Source: an uncultured Pelagibacteraceae bacterium (GTDB taxonomy: Bacteria; Pseudomonadota; Alphaproteobacteria; Pelagibacterales; Pelagibacteraceae). From it: a stretch of 45,444 bases of DNA. The notes beneath the pieces were generated by a model. The model made no database searches. It was given only the letters and a program-made list of their open reading frames with translations, and had not been told where the DNA came from. Below are positions 7,921 through 16,967 of this stretch, in pieces. Made by a program: the position numbers and the translations under genes. The DNA lies in assembly GCA_902516625.1 (NCBI GenBank), contig CABXYU010000005.1, forward strand, positions 1 through 45,444, read 5' to 3'. The first letter of the stretch is position 1. Each line of letters opens with the position of its first letter.

Positions 7921-8682
7921 ATGGATAAAAAAACAATTTGGATAACTGGAGGAAGTACTGGAATTGGTAAAGCTTTAGCCATCAAATTTGCAAAAAAAGG
8001 CTGGAACGTAGCAATCTCTGCGAGAAGAGAAAACTTGCTTCAAGAAATCTCAAATAATCATGAGAATATTTATGCATTTCCACTAGATGTAACTAATAAA
8101 TCTAAATGTAAAGAAGTTTTTGAAAAAATAAAGAACAAATTCCAAAGTATAGATATTTGTTTTTTTTCAACAGGTACATGGAACCCAAAGAAAGAGAGAG
8201 ATATTGATGTAGAACAAATAGAGGATGTATTTAAAATAAATTTCTTTGGCACATTAAATAGTATTAAAGCAGTAGAGGAATATTTTAAAAATAAAAAGAA
8301 TGGTACAATAACTATTGTCTCTTCAATTGCTGGTTATAGAGGTTTGCCAAACTCTACAGGTTATGGTCCCTCTAAGTCAGCTCTAAATAATCTTGCTGAA
8401 AGCTTATATTTTGATTTTAAAAGATCAAATGTCCGTATTTGCTTAGTATCTCCTGGTTTTATTAAAACACCAATGACAGACAAAAATGATTTCAAGATGC
8501 CTTTTTTGAAAACAACTGAATACGCTGCTGAAAAAATTTATGATGGATTAATTAATAAGAATGTTTTTGAGATTCACTTTCCAAAAACGTTAACAATAAT
8601 TCTTAAAATATTGAGTTTTTTACCTAATAAAATTTATTTTTATTTAGTTAGTAAAATGACAAAATATCAAAAAAAAAATTAA
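7921..8682 (+). CDS. short-chain dehydrogenase/reductase (SDR)
   Basis: A 253-residue classical SDR. The cofactor loop is TGGSTGIG at residues 9-16, the catalytic Ser lies in VSSIAGY (134-135), and the catalytic pair is Tyr148 and Lys152 (YGPSK). The segment VSPGFIKTPMTDK follows, as usual. The basic residues SARR after beta-2 suggest NADPH preference. The C-terminus has a hydrophobic stretch near residues 225-243 that could sit on the membrane. It is divergent from tspO and converges with the DUF3833 lipoprotein, overlapping its stop by 4 bp. Members of this group in ChrR-type operons are thought to act on lipids or aldehydes; the substrate here is unknown. Confidence 0.88.
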   Translation: MDKKTIWITGGSTGIGKALAIKFAKKGWNVAISARRENLLQEISNNHENIYAFPLDVTNKSKCKEVFEKIKNKFQSIDICFFSTGTWNPKKERDIDVEQIEDVFKINFFGTLNSIKAVEEYFKNKKNGTITIVSSIAGYRGLPNSTGYGPSKSALNNLAESLYFDFKRSNVRICLVSPGFIKTPMTDKNDFKMPFLKTTEYAAEKIYDGLINKNVFEIHFPKTLTIILKILSFLPNKIYFYLVSKMTKYQKKN

Positions 8683-9227
8683 TCTTTTACAAAAACAACA
8701 GTTAGCTCAGCAACTTTAAATCCAAACTTAGTCATGGTTGCTCTATTTATTGCTACTCGATCGTCTTGTAAGAATATCCAATCATCAAAAGTGATCTTCA
8801 TTTCTTTACCTTTCACTGGCACTAGTAAAACATATTCAAACTTAAAAGCTGGACCATAAGAGTAGCCTTTAGCTTTACCCACAACATCACCTGCCGTACC
8901 CTCATAATTGTTTTCATCGATTTTTGTAATTTGCCATTGTCTTGTTTGTACTTCTCCATCATCCCAATTAAATTTTTCGTCAAGAATTAATCTATTTCCA
9001 TCCCATTTTCCATTTAGATTTGCTGAAAACTGCCGTGTTACTTTTCCAGATCTATTTTGTAGTACACCCCAAGCCTTAACATCTCCCGACAAATACTCTT
9101 CAATAATTAATCTTGGTTCTTTATTCTTAAAATCTTCCGGATTCATTGAGCTATTTATTGAACAACTTGTAATTAAAAATAAAGAAATTATCAATAAAAT
9201 TGATCTAGTAAATTTTTTGTCGCGCAT
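8679..9227 (-). CDS. DUF3833-family lipoprotein
   Basis: A 182-residue protein with a signal peptide and lipobox (LFLITSC, Cys at about residue 22), so it should be a membrane-anchored periplasmic lipoprotein. The body matches DUF3833 as I know it: PEDFKNKEPRLIIEEYLSG near the start, then beta-rich sequence with FNWDDGEVQTRQW and the ending TKFGFKVAELTVVF. Function is unknown, but members are commonly encoded beside cfa-like methyltransferases, SDRs and DUF1365 proteins. It starts 15 bp after the cfa-like stop, so it is probably the last gene of that operon. Confidence 0.82.
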   Translation of the reverse strand: MRDKKFTRSILLIISLFLITSCSINSSMNPEDFKNKEPRLIIEEYLSGDVKAWGVLQNRSGKVTRQFSANLNGKWDGNRLILDEKFNWDDGEVQTRQWQITKIDENNYEGTAGDVVGKAKGYSYGPAFKFEYVLLVPVKGKEMKITFDDWIFLQDDRVAINRATMTKFGFKVAELTVVFVKD

Positions 9228-9242
9228 AAATAACCTTTGTAA

Positions 9243-10423
9243 CTATTTATTTTGAATTGAAAATTGAATTAAATCAATATTTTTTGATTTAAAACCAGCT
9301 TCACAATAACAAAGATAAAATTCCCACATTCTTTTAAAAGTTAAATCAAAACCTTGTTTTTTTATTATATCCCATTTCTTATAAAATTCTTTTCTCCAAA
9401 TAGCCAAAGTGTTGGAGTAATGATCTGCATATGACTCATATGAATTTATAGTCAGTCCGTTGTCTGACACATATTTATTAATACTACTTTTATTTGGAAG
9501 AAATCCTCCTGGAAAAATATATTTTTGGATAAAATCTTGTTTGTTCTTGTATCTATCAAACAAAGCATCATCAATTGTAATTGCTTGAATAGCACCCTTC
9601 CCATCACTTGATAAATTATTTTTGATTGTTTGAAAATAACTCTCTAAATAATTTTTGCCGACCGCCTCAATCATTTCAATTGAAGCAATTGAATTATATT
9701 TATTATTTAAATCCCTATAGTCTTTAATTTCGATATTTACTTTTTCATTTAAACCACATTTATGAATCCTTTCCCTGGCATACTCAAATTGTTTTTTTGA
9801 AATTGTGATACAGTCAAGTTTAACATCATATTTCTTTCCAACATACTCAGCAAATCCTCCCCAGCCACATCCTATTTCTAAAACTTTATCACCTGACTTT
9901 GGTTTAATTAAATCAATCAACTTTTGATATTTGTTATTTTGAGCATCGGTTAATTCTTTGTTTTTTTCATCAAAAATTGCACTTGAGTAGGTTAATGTTT
10001 TATCCAGCCATAATGAAAAAAATTCATTTCCGAGATCATAGTGTTTTGCAATATTTTTTTTACTTCTTACTTTTGTATTTTTAATAATAAGGTTTTTAAA
10101 AAAATTAATTAGAGGTAAATCCAACAAACCAGAAAATTTGTGAATTTGTTTTATGTTTCTTGCTGTTATTTCTATTAAGTCTGATAAATTTTCTGTCTCA
10201 AACTCTTCTTTCATATAAGATTCTGCAAATCCAATACTTCCTCCTTTGATTAAATTAAAAGTAAAATTTGGTTTTTTTTTATTTTTAGCTCTGCTTTAAG
10301 TTTTTGATCTGGATTACCAAATTTCAATAATTCCCCATTATGATTTACAACCTCTAAATATCCAACTTCTATGTTCTTTAACTTATTAAAAACAATTTTA
10401 TCTGAAATTTTATTTAAGTTCAT
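9243..10423 (-). CDS. cyclopropane-fatty-acyl-phospholipid-synthase-like methyltransferase (frameshifted)
   Basis: SAM-dependent methyltransferase acting on lipid acyl chains. The gene starts at the ATG at 10423, overlapping the DUF1365 stop as ATGA, and runs until a shift in the nine-T run at 10272-10280 (plus strand). One more base there joins it in frame to the downstream part and gives 393 residues, the expected family length. The restored junction reads KPNFTFNLIKGG then GFAESYM, a conserved CFA-family segment. The SAM site is VLEIGCGWGG, followed by EMIEAVGKNY. Where E. coli Cfa has its active-site His in LHTIG, this protein has QAITID, so it may be a UfaM-like methyltransferase rather than a true cyclopropane synthase. 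As assembled, only the 323-residue C-terminal part from 10214 is a clean frame. Confidence 0.8.
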
Positions 10424-11184
10424 TTTCCCTCAAACGATATATTATTTTTGATTTTAAATTTTTTTTTTATAAATTTAATTCCTTTAGTCCACAATTTAAA
10501 CGCTTCAAAATGTATCGCAGAGATAATTTTAAATGTCATTAATGGGTGTTTCAAGTAAGATTTAAGTAATTCCTTGCTATTAAGATTTTCTCTTTTGCCA
10601 TCTTGAGAGGCATATAAAATTTTATCATTTTCATGATATTGATCGATTATTACAGATAATTTTTCTCCAGGTTTCAAAAGTCTAAAAAAATAATTACAAT
10701 TCATTTCAATGAACGGTGATACATGAAATTTTTTAGAACAATTATGTTGAAAAAGTTTAGTATCATCCTCAATCTTGAAAATGTAAGTATGTTGTTCTCC
10801 AAAAGTATTTTTTACCTCATATAGTATTGATATTAGTTTTTCATTTGTATTATAAATATAAAAAACACTTAGTGGATTAAATACATAGCCAAATATTCTT
10901 GGATAACATAAAAGTTTAATTTTTATATTTTTTGAGTAAATTCCGTTTTCGTCTAAATTTTTCTTTACCCACTCTATTAATGGAGATCCATCTCGATCAC
11001 CATGGTCTTTCTCAAAAAAACTAATTAAATTGAATTTATTAAATGAAAAAAATTTTACTGTCTTATCTAAATGATCTAACTCTGATAAATCTAATAATAA
11101 AGAAAACACGCTATATTTAAAAAAATGAGTTTTAGGTTTGAATCTCTTATGAATTACAGTTCCATTATAGATTGAGCTAGTCAT
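10420..11184 (-). CDS. DUF1365 domain-containing protein
   Basis: A 254-residue protein matching DUF1365. Signatures are SIYNGTVIHKRFKP at the N-terminus, FNKFNLISFFEKDHGDRDGSPL near 48, and PRIFGYVFNPLSVFYIY near 93-109, followed by EVKNTFGEQHTYIF. It has no enzyme motif I know. The family nearly always sits between an FAD amine-oxidase-like gene and a cfa-like methyltransferase, exactly as here: the upstream FAD gene overlaps its start by 8 bp and the downstream gene overlaps its stop as ATGA. A role in modifying unsaturated or methylated fatty acids at the membrane is inferred from that context only. Confidence 0.88.
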   Translation of the reverse strand: MTSSIYNGTVIHKRFKPKTHFFKYSVFSLLLDLSELDHLDKTVKFFSFNKFNLISFFEKDHGDRDGSPLIEWVKKNLDENGIYSKNIKIKLLCYPRIFGYVFNPLSVFYIYNTNEKLISILYEVKNTFGEQHTYIFKIEDDTKLFQHNCSKKFHVSPFIEMNCNYFFRLLKPGEKLSVIIDQYHENDKILYASQDGKRENLNSKELLKSYLKHPLMTFKIISAIHFEAFKLWTKGIKFIKKKFKIKNNISFEGK

Positions 11185-12415
11185 TTAATTTTTCAAGCAT
11201 TTCAATAGATGATTTTATTCCATCCTCATGAAATCCGTAACCAAAATAACTTCCACAAAACAATAATTTTTCTTTATTTTGTAATTGTTTAAGTTCATTT
11301 TGATTTTCCAAAGCACCTTGATTGTAATATGGGTGGGTAAATTTTATTTTTTTTAAGATTTTATTGTCTGGAATTTCTTTAAAAGGATTTAAAGTTAAAA
11401 AAATATTTTTTTGATCTTTAAGATTTTGTAAAAGATTAAGCCAATATGATAATGAACTTTTACTCAAATCCTTTGGATCAACAAAAGAATTCCAAGATGA
11501 CCAGGCTTTTTTATTATTAGGCATAAAACTTTCATCTGTATGTAATACGGCAATATTTTCTTTATAATTAAATTTTGATAATATATTTTTTTCTTGAGGC
11601 GTAGGATTATCAATTAAAGAAAGGGCTTCATCCGCGTGGGTAGCGACCACAACCTTATCATAATCAAAATATTCATTATTTCCACCGTAGTAAACCTGAG
11701 CTCCACTAGAAGTTCTTTTAATAGAATTTATTTTATAATTTTTGTAATACTCGCCACTAATTTTGGATAAAACTTTTTTCACATATGTTCTACTTCTTTT
11801 TGCAACAGTATACCATTGAGGTCTATTTCTTAATTTGAATAAACCATGATTTTGGAAAAATTTTAAGAAGAAATTCATAGGCATTTTTCCTGCCTCATAA
11901 GGTGGCATAGACCAAATTGCAGAAACCATTGGAATTATATGATAATCAATAAAACCTTTTGACCATTTATTTTTTTCTAAAAATTCGTTTAAAGTCATTT
12001 CCTTGTCAAGACTTGAAATTTTATCACAAGACTTATAAAATTTTATTATATCAAAAAACATTCTTAAAAATTTCAAATTGAAAAAATTTGACTTGTTGAC
12101 AAAAATACCGGCAAGACCTTTGCCACAATATTCATAATTTGTATTTTCTACAGACACTGAAAATGACATATCACTTTTTTCAATATCAATATTAATTTCT
12201 TTGAAAAAATTTATCAAATTTGGATAAGTATGATGATTGAATACTATAAAACCAATATCAACTGAAATTTTTTTATTTTCGATATCTAAATCAACAGTGT
12301 GTGCATGTCCTCCAAAATGGTCTTCCTTTTCAAACAAATCTACTTGATGTTTTTTAGAGAGATAGTAAGCAGCACTTAAGCCTGATATGCCGGAGCCGAT
12401 TACAGCAATTTTCAT
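11177..12415 (-). CDS. FAD-dependent amine-oxidase-like oxidoreductase of the lipid cluster
   Basis: A 412-residue flavoprotein. The N-terminus IAVIGSGISGLSAAYYLS and DLFEKEDHFGGHAHTV is the two-part FAD motif of the amine oxidase/phytoene desaturase superfamily. GFIVFNHHTYPNL follows at about 56, and the C-terminal FAD segment is LLFCGSYFGYGFHEDG. Members beside DUF1365 and cfa-like genes include the desaturase of the furan-fatty-acid route described in Rhodobacter, so oxidation of a methylated acyl chain is plausible. It begins 4 bp after the gcvP stop and overlaps the DUF1365 start, tying the lipid set to the glycine-cleavage transcript. Confidence 0.85.
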   Translation of the reverse strand: MKIAVIGSGISGLSAAYYLSKKHQVDLFEKEDHFGGHAHTVDLDIENKKISVDIGFIVFNHHTYPNLINFFKEINIDIEKSDMSFSVSVENTNYEYCGKGLAGIFVNKSNFFNLKFLRMFFDIIKFYKSCDKISSLDKEMTLNEFLEKNKWSKGFIDYHIIPMVSAIWSMPPYEAGKMPMNFFLKFFQNHGLFKLRNRPQWYTVAKRSRTYVKKVLSKISGEYYKNYKINSIKRTSSGAQVYYGGNNEYFDYDKVVVATHADEALSLIDNPTPQEKNILSKFNYKENIAVLHTDESFMPNNKKAWSSWNSFVDPKDLSKSSLSYWLNLLQNLKDQKNIFLTLNPFKEIPDNKILKKIKFTHPYYNQGALENQNELKQLQNKEKLLFCGSYFGYGFHEDGIKSSIEMLEKLND

Positions 12416-12419
12416 TTAG

Positions 12420-15290
12420 TTAAGCTGCGTCTTCTTTGAATTCATCCATACTTGGACATGTGCAAAAAATATTCTTATCCCCATATACATTATCGACTCT
12501 TGCTACTGGCGGCCAAAATTTATTTATTCTTAAAAATTTAGCTGGATAAGCGGCCTCTTCTCTTGAATATTTATGATTCCAATTGTCAGATGCTAATTCG
12601 GTGTCAGTGTGAGGAGCATTCTTGACTGGATTATCAATTTTATCAAACTTCCCAGTCTTAATATGATCTATTTCTTGTTTTATCTTGATTAGAGTATCAC
12701 AGAACCTATCTAGCTCAGACAAATTCTCACTTTCTGTAGGCTCTATCATCATTGTTCCAGCTACAGGCCAAGACATTGTTGGCGCATGAAAACCAAAATC
12801 AATTAATCTTTTTGCAATATCTTCTTCTGTAATACCTGTCTCCGATTTGATTGATCTAATATCAATAATACATTCATGGGCAACATTGCCATTTGATCCT
12901 TTATACAAAATTGGATAATGATCTTTTAGTCTGCTGGCAATATAGTTTGCATTTAATATAGCAACTTGTGTAGCAAGTTTTAATCCCTCAGATCCCATCA
13001 TTTTTATGTACATCCAAGAAATTGATAAAATACTTGAACTTCCCCATGGTGCTGCCGAGACAGCTCCTATTCCAGTTGCAGGTCCACAATCTTTCACAAC
13101 CGGATGATTAGGAAGATAGACTTGTAAATGTCTTTTACATGCAATAGGTCCCATTCCAGGTCCTCCTCCACCGTGAGGTATACAGAATGTTTTGTGTAAA
13201 TTAATATGACAAACATCTGGACCAAAGTTTCCAGGTTTTGCTATACCAACAAGTGCATTTAAGTTTGCTCCATCCATGTAAACTTGACCTCCGTGTTTAT
13301 GAATTAGCTCACATATGTCTGATATCTTTTCCTCAAATACTCCATGTGTAGATGGATAAGTGACCATTAAAGCTCCAAGATTTTCAGAATGAATCTCTGC
13401 CTTTTTCTTTAAATCTTCAAAATCTACATTCCCTTCTTTATCACAATCAATAACCACAACTTTCATTCCAACCATTTGAGCACTTGCAGGATTGGTTCCA
13501 TGAGCTGAGCTTGGTATTAAACATATGTTTCTATTTTTATCTCCTCTATCTAAATGATATTTTCTTATCACCATCAATCCCGCATATTCACCTTGAGCGC
13601 CTGCATTTGGCTGAAGTGAAACCCCTGAAAAACCAGTAATTGATCTAAGCCAATTTTTAAGATCTGTAAACAATGTTCTGTATCCTTCCATCTGCTCAAT
13701 AGGTACAAACGGATGAGGTTCGGCTAATTCTCTCCATGAAATTGGAATCATTTCAGCGGTCGCATTTAATTTCATAGTGCATGAACCTAACGCGATCATC
13801 GTTCTGTTTAGAGCAATATCTTTATCTTCTAACCTCTTTAAATATCTCAACATTTCAGTTTCTGAATGATATGAATTAAAAACTGGATGTTCCAAGTATT
13901 TTGAGGTTCTTAATAAATTTTTTGGTAGATTGGGCAAACTTACCGTAGGATCCTCTTTTTTAATTGATTCTGCTGCATTAAAAATTTTTAATAACTGATT
14001 TACTCTATAAACATTTTTTTTCTCATCAAAAGAAACAGCAAGCATTTTAGAATTTACTTTTCGTATATTAACTTTTTGGTTTAAAGCATTTTTATAAATT
14101 TGATCAGTTTTTTCATTAGTTATAATTGTAACAGTATCAAAAAAATAATCAGAATGAAGTTCATATCCAGATTGTTTTATCTTATCAGCGAAATTCTTTG
14201 CTAATTGAGAAACCCTTTCAGAAATATTTTTAATTCCATTTGGACCATGGTAAATTGCATATGCAGCTGACACTATAGCTAGCAAAGCCTGAGCTGTACA
14301 AATGTTACTTGTGGCTTTGTCTCTTCTAATGTGCTGTTCTCTTGTCTGTAGTGATAATCTATAGGCTTTATTTCCATGTCTATCAACTGAAACACCAACT
14401 ATTCTGCCTGGCATAGATCTTTTATATTCATCTTTTGTTGCAAAAAATGCTGCATGAGGTCCTCCGTAACCCATTGGAATACCGAATCTTTGAGAACTAC
14501 CAACTGCAATATCAGCCCCAAGCTCTCGTGGTGTTTTTAGTTTGGCAAGTGAAAGGAGATCACATGCTAAAATTGCTTTACCATTTTTTTTATGAATTTT
14601 ACTTATTGCCTCACTAGGATCTTTAATATCACCCAAGGTTCCAGGGTACTGTAAAATTCCACAAACAATATCTTCTTTTAATTGTTCAATAGATTTATTC
14701 TCATTTCCAACAAGAACTTTAAGACCCATAGGCTCTGCCCTAGTTTGAATAACATCTATTGTTTGTGGATGACAGTTTTCGGAAACAAAAACTAAATTAC
14801 TATCACTTTTATTAAGTCTGTGACTTAAACCCATTGCCTCTGCAGCAGCTGTGCCTTCATCTAGTAAAGATGCATTTGCAATGTCCATTCCAGTAAAATC
14901 AACTATCATTTGTTGAAAGTTTAATAACATTTCTAATCTTCCTTGTGCTACTTCCGGCTGATAAGGTGTGTATGAAGTATACCAACCTGGGTTTTCTAAT
15001 ATATTTCTTAAAATTACATATGGAGTATATGTTCCGTAATAGCCCATACCAATAAAATTGGAGAATATTTGATTTTTTTTTGAAATTGCTTTTAATTTTC
15101 TTAATGCTTCATATTCTGAATTTGACTCACCAATATTTAGTTCGCCTTTAAAATGTATTTTTTCTGGCACAGTCTTGTCTATTAAATCATCTAGTGATTT
15201 ATAATTCAATTTTTTTAGCATCTCTGATTGATCCTCCTCGGAAGGACCAATATGTCTTTTTAAAAAGTCTTTTTGCGAATTATGTAACAT
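12420..15290 (-). CDS. gcvP: glycine dehydrogenase (decarboxylating), P protein
   Basis: The PLP enzyme of the glycine cleavage system: it decarboxylates glycine and passes the aminomethyl group to lipoyl-GcvH. The 956 residues are the full single-chain form, with both the N-terminal half (QRFGIPMGYGGPHAAFFAT at about 267) and the catalytic C-terminal half. The PLP lysine is Lys700 in INLHKTFCIPHGGGGPGMGP. MKLNATAEM (about 506) and PSSAHGTNPASA (593) are further signatures. Its ATG overlaps the gcvH stop by one base. It is third in the riboswitch-led gcvT-gcvH-gcvP operon. Confidence 0.97.
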   Translation of the reverse strand: MLHNSQKDFLKRHIGPSEEDQSEMLKKLNYKSLDDLIDKTVPEKIHFKGELNIGESNSEYEALRKLKAISKKNQIFSNFIGMGYYGTYTPYVILRNILENPGWYTSYTPYQPEVAQGRLEMLLNFQQMIVDFTGMDIANASLLDEGTAAAEAMGLSHRLNKSDSNLVFVSENCHPQTIDVIQTRAEPMGLKVLVGNENKSIEQLKEDIVCGILQYPGTLGDIKDPSEAISKIHKKNGKAILACDLLSLAKLKTPRELGADIAVGSSQRFGIPMGYGGPHAAFFATKDEYKRSMPGRIVGVSVDRHGNKAYRLSLQTREQHIRRDKATSNICTAQALLAIVSAAYAIYHGPNGIKNISERVSQLAKNFADKIKQSGYELHSDYFFDTVTIITNEKTDQIYKNALNQKVNIRKVNSKMLAVSFDEKKNVYRVNQLLKIFNAAESIKKEDPTVSLPNLPKNLLRTSKYLEHPVFNSYHSETEMLRYLKRLEDKDIALNRTMIALGSCTMKLNATAEMIPISWRELAEPHPFVPIEQMEGYRTLFTDLKNWLRSITGFSGVSLQPNAGAQGEYAGLMVIRKYHLDRGDKNRNICLIPSSAHGTNPASAQMVGMKVVVIDCDKEGNVDFEDLKKKAEIHSENLGALMVTYPSTHGVFEEKISDICELIHKHGGQVYMDGANLNALVGIAKPGNFGPDVCHINLHKTFCIPHGGGGPGMGPIACKRHLQVYLPNHPVVKDCGPATGIGAVSAAPWGSSSILSISWMYIKMMGSEGLKLATQVAILNANYIASRLKDHYPILYKGSNGNVAHECIIDIRSIKSETGITEEDIAKRLIDFGFHAPTMSWPVAGTMMIEPTESENLSELDRFCDTLIKIKQEIDHIKTGKFDKIDNPVKNAPHTDTELASDNWNHKYSREEAAYPAKFLRINKFWPPVARVDNVYGDKNIFCTCPSMDEFKEDAA

Positions 15291-15670
15291 TATGCAGAAC
15301 CCTCCTTTGCAAATTTATCGTAATCTTCTTTGCTCATTAAAGAATTTAATTCTGATTTATCTTTAATTTTTAATTTAAAAAACCATGCTGTATTCTCAGG
15401 ATCCTGATTTATTTTAGATGGGTCATCTACAATTTCTTGATTTATATCTACAACTTCACCACTCACTGGGGTATAAACATCACTTGCAGCTTTGGTAGAC
15501 TCTACTACACCTGCTGTTCCATCTTTATCAACGCTAGACCCTTTTTCAGGTAACTCTGCAAACACAATATCTCCTAACATTTCTGTTGCATGTTTTGTGA
15601 TACCGATTGTTGCCACATCCCCATCTAATTTAATCCACTCATGTTCTTTTGAATATTTTACTTCACTCAT
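15290..15670 (-). CDS. gcvH: glycine cleavage system H protein
   Basis: The lipoyl carrier that shuttles the aminomethyl group between GcvP and GcvT and on to lipoamide dehydrogenase. Its 126 residues are the usual length. It starts with the conserved [12 protein letters not shown], and the lipoylation site is Lys60 in [20 protein letters not shown]. The C-terminus has the usual FFKLKIKD strand. It sits between gcvT and gcvP with single-base overlaps on both sides, so translation is coupled. Lipoamide dehydrogenase and lipoate synthesis genes are not in the window. Confidence 0.97.
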   Translation of the reverse strand: MSEVKYSKEHEWIKLDGDVATIGITKHATEMLGDIVFAELPEKGSSVDKDGTAGVVESTKAASDVYTPVSGEVVDINQEIVDDPSKINQDPENTAWFFKLKIKDKSELNSLMSKEDYDKFAKEGSA

Positions 15671-16773
15671 TAATTTACTCCTTTGACATAGCTTTTTTTA
15701 TAAAAAGGCAAACTACAAATATTTGCTGGATGTTTTTTACCTCTTATCTCCAAAAATACTTTGGTATTTTTTTTTGAAAATTCATTTTCCACATAACCCA
15801 TTGCAACAGGTCCATTTACACTTGGCCCAAATGTCCCACTTGTAATCTCTCCAATATGAACATCAAATTGATTAAATATTTTTGTTTTTTCTCTAGCAAT
15901 TATTTTCCCCTCAGGTTTTATTCCAACTCTAATTTTATCAACACCATTATTTAATTGTTTAATAATTATATCAGAACCTATAAAATCTCCTTTAGATATT
16001 CTTTCTTTTGAAATTGCCCACTTTAAATTTGCTTCAACTGGAGTTTTATCTTTATCAAGATCATGACCATATAAACATAAGCCTGCCTCCAACCTTAGAG
16101 TATCTCTTGCTCCTAAACCTATTAACTTAGATCCTTTATTAATTAATTCTCTGGTTAATTTATCTGCAAAATTATTTAAGATAGATATCTCAAAACCATC
16201 TTCACCTGTATACCCTGAACGAGTAATAAACACTTTCTTGTTATCAAATGTAAACCAGTTTCCTGACATAAAATTTAGATCTTTCACTCCATCGAAAACC
16301 TCATTTAAGATTTGTGAAGATTTAGGGCCCTGAATTGCTATTAAAGATTTATTTTCATCCAAAACCATTTTGTACCTTTCTTTTAACAATTCTTTTAAAA
16401 TTTTGAAATCATTGTCTTTGCATGCAGCGTTTAGAATTATTAAGAAACCTTCATTAGTTTTTGTAATGATCAAATCATCATGTATCCCAGCATCTTTATC
16501 CATTAAGAAGCTATATTTTGAATGATTTAATTTTAAGTTTTTTAGATCTAATGGAAAAATCTTTTCTAGATCTTTTATTAAATCTTCACCACCATAAATA
16601 AACAGTTGGCCCATATGTGAAACATCAAAAATACCAGAGTGATTTCTCGTAAATTTATGCTCCTCCACTATACCCTCGGAATATTGAATTGGCATTTGAT
16701 AGCCTGCAAATTCTACAAATTTTGCGTTACAATCTTGGTGCAATTGATAAAGCGATGTTTTTTTTGTTTCCAT
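15670..16773 (-). CDS. gcvT: glycine cleavage system T protein (aminomethyltransferase)
   Basis: Transfers the C1 unit from aminomethyl-GcvH to tetrahydrofolate, giving 5,10-methylene-THF and ammonia. The 367 residues carry the family landmarks: GYQMPIQY and [19 protein letters not shown] in the first 55 residues, [10 protein letters not shown] near 190, [20 protein letters not shown] near 220-240, and [16 protein letters not shown] close to the C-terminus. It is the first gene of the gcv operon and begins about 10 bp downstream of the tandem glycine riboswitch. No strong Shine-Dalgarno is visible (AAAGAG at about 7 bp). Confidence 0.96.
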   Translation of the reverse strand: METKKTSLYQLHQDCNAKFVEFAGYQMPIQYSEGIVEEHKFTRNHSGIFDVSHMGQLFIYGGEDLIKDLEKIFPLDLKNLKLNHSKYSFLMDKDAGIHDDLIITKTNEGFLIILNAACKDNDFKILKELLKERYKMVLDENKSLIAIQGPKSSQILNEVFDGVKDLNFMSGNWFTFDNKKVFITRSGYTGEDGFEISILNNFADKLTRELINKGSKLIGLGARDTLRLEAGLCLYGHDLDKDKTPVEANLKWAISKERISKGDFIGSDIIIKQLNNGVDKIRVGIKPEGKIIAREKTKIFNQFDVHIGEITSGTFGPSVNGPVAMGYVENEFSKKNTKVFLEIRGKKHPANICSLPFYKKSYVKGVN

Positions 16774-16783
16774 ATTAACTCTT

Positions 16784-16930
16784 TATACCCATCTGTATAT
16801 TTGCCTGAGAGTTTTGCTCCTTCGGCGAGAATTGAATCTCTTTCCAGAGTTAATACGTTACGGTCCTTTTGCCTGAGAGATTCCTGGGTGGTTGCTCCTT
16901 CGGCGCTACAAATTTTGTAGTCTCTCCCGT
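16784..16930 (-). promoter_or_regulatory. tandem glycine riboswitch upstream of gcvT
   Basis: Two consecutive aptamers are readable on the minus strand. Aptamer 1 (about 16929-16860) begins CGGGAGAGAC, has GCCGAAGGAGCAA, and closes with CTCTCAGGCAAAAGGACCG. Aptamer 2 (about 16857-16785) has CTCTGGAAAGAGA, GCCGAAGGAGCAA and CTCTCAGGCAAA before ACAGATGGG. These are the canonical glycine-riboswitch cores joined by a short linker. Glycine binding is expected to switch on gcvTHP, as known in SAR11 relatives. No clear terminator follows, so control is probably at translation initiation. Confidence 0.95.
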
Positions 16931-16934
16931 AGAA

Positions 16935-16967
16935 AGTATAACTTAAATCACTAGACTTATATGTCAA
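16935..16967 (-). promoter_or_regulatory. possible gcv operon promoter
   Basis: TTGACA (16967-16962) lies over the stop region of the DMT permease and TATACT (16940-16935) just upstream of the riboswitch. Spacing between them is 21 bp, longer than ideal. TATACT alone would place the transcript start right at riboswitch stem P1. Confidence 0.4.

Noticed and set aside
9243-10214. Taking the cfa-like gene as a complete 323-aa protein starting at 10214.
   Set aside because: Conserved CFA-family residues (GFAESYM) lie upstream of that Met, and the N-terminal part continues to an ATG overlapping the DUF1365 stop once the homopolymer shift is corrected.
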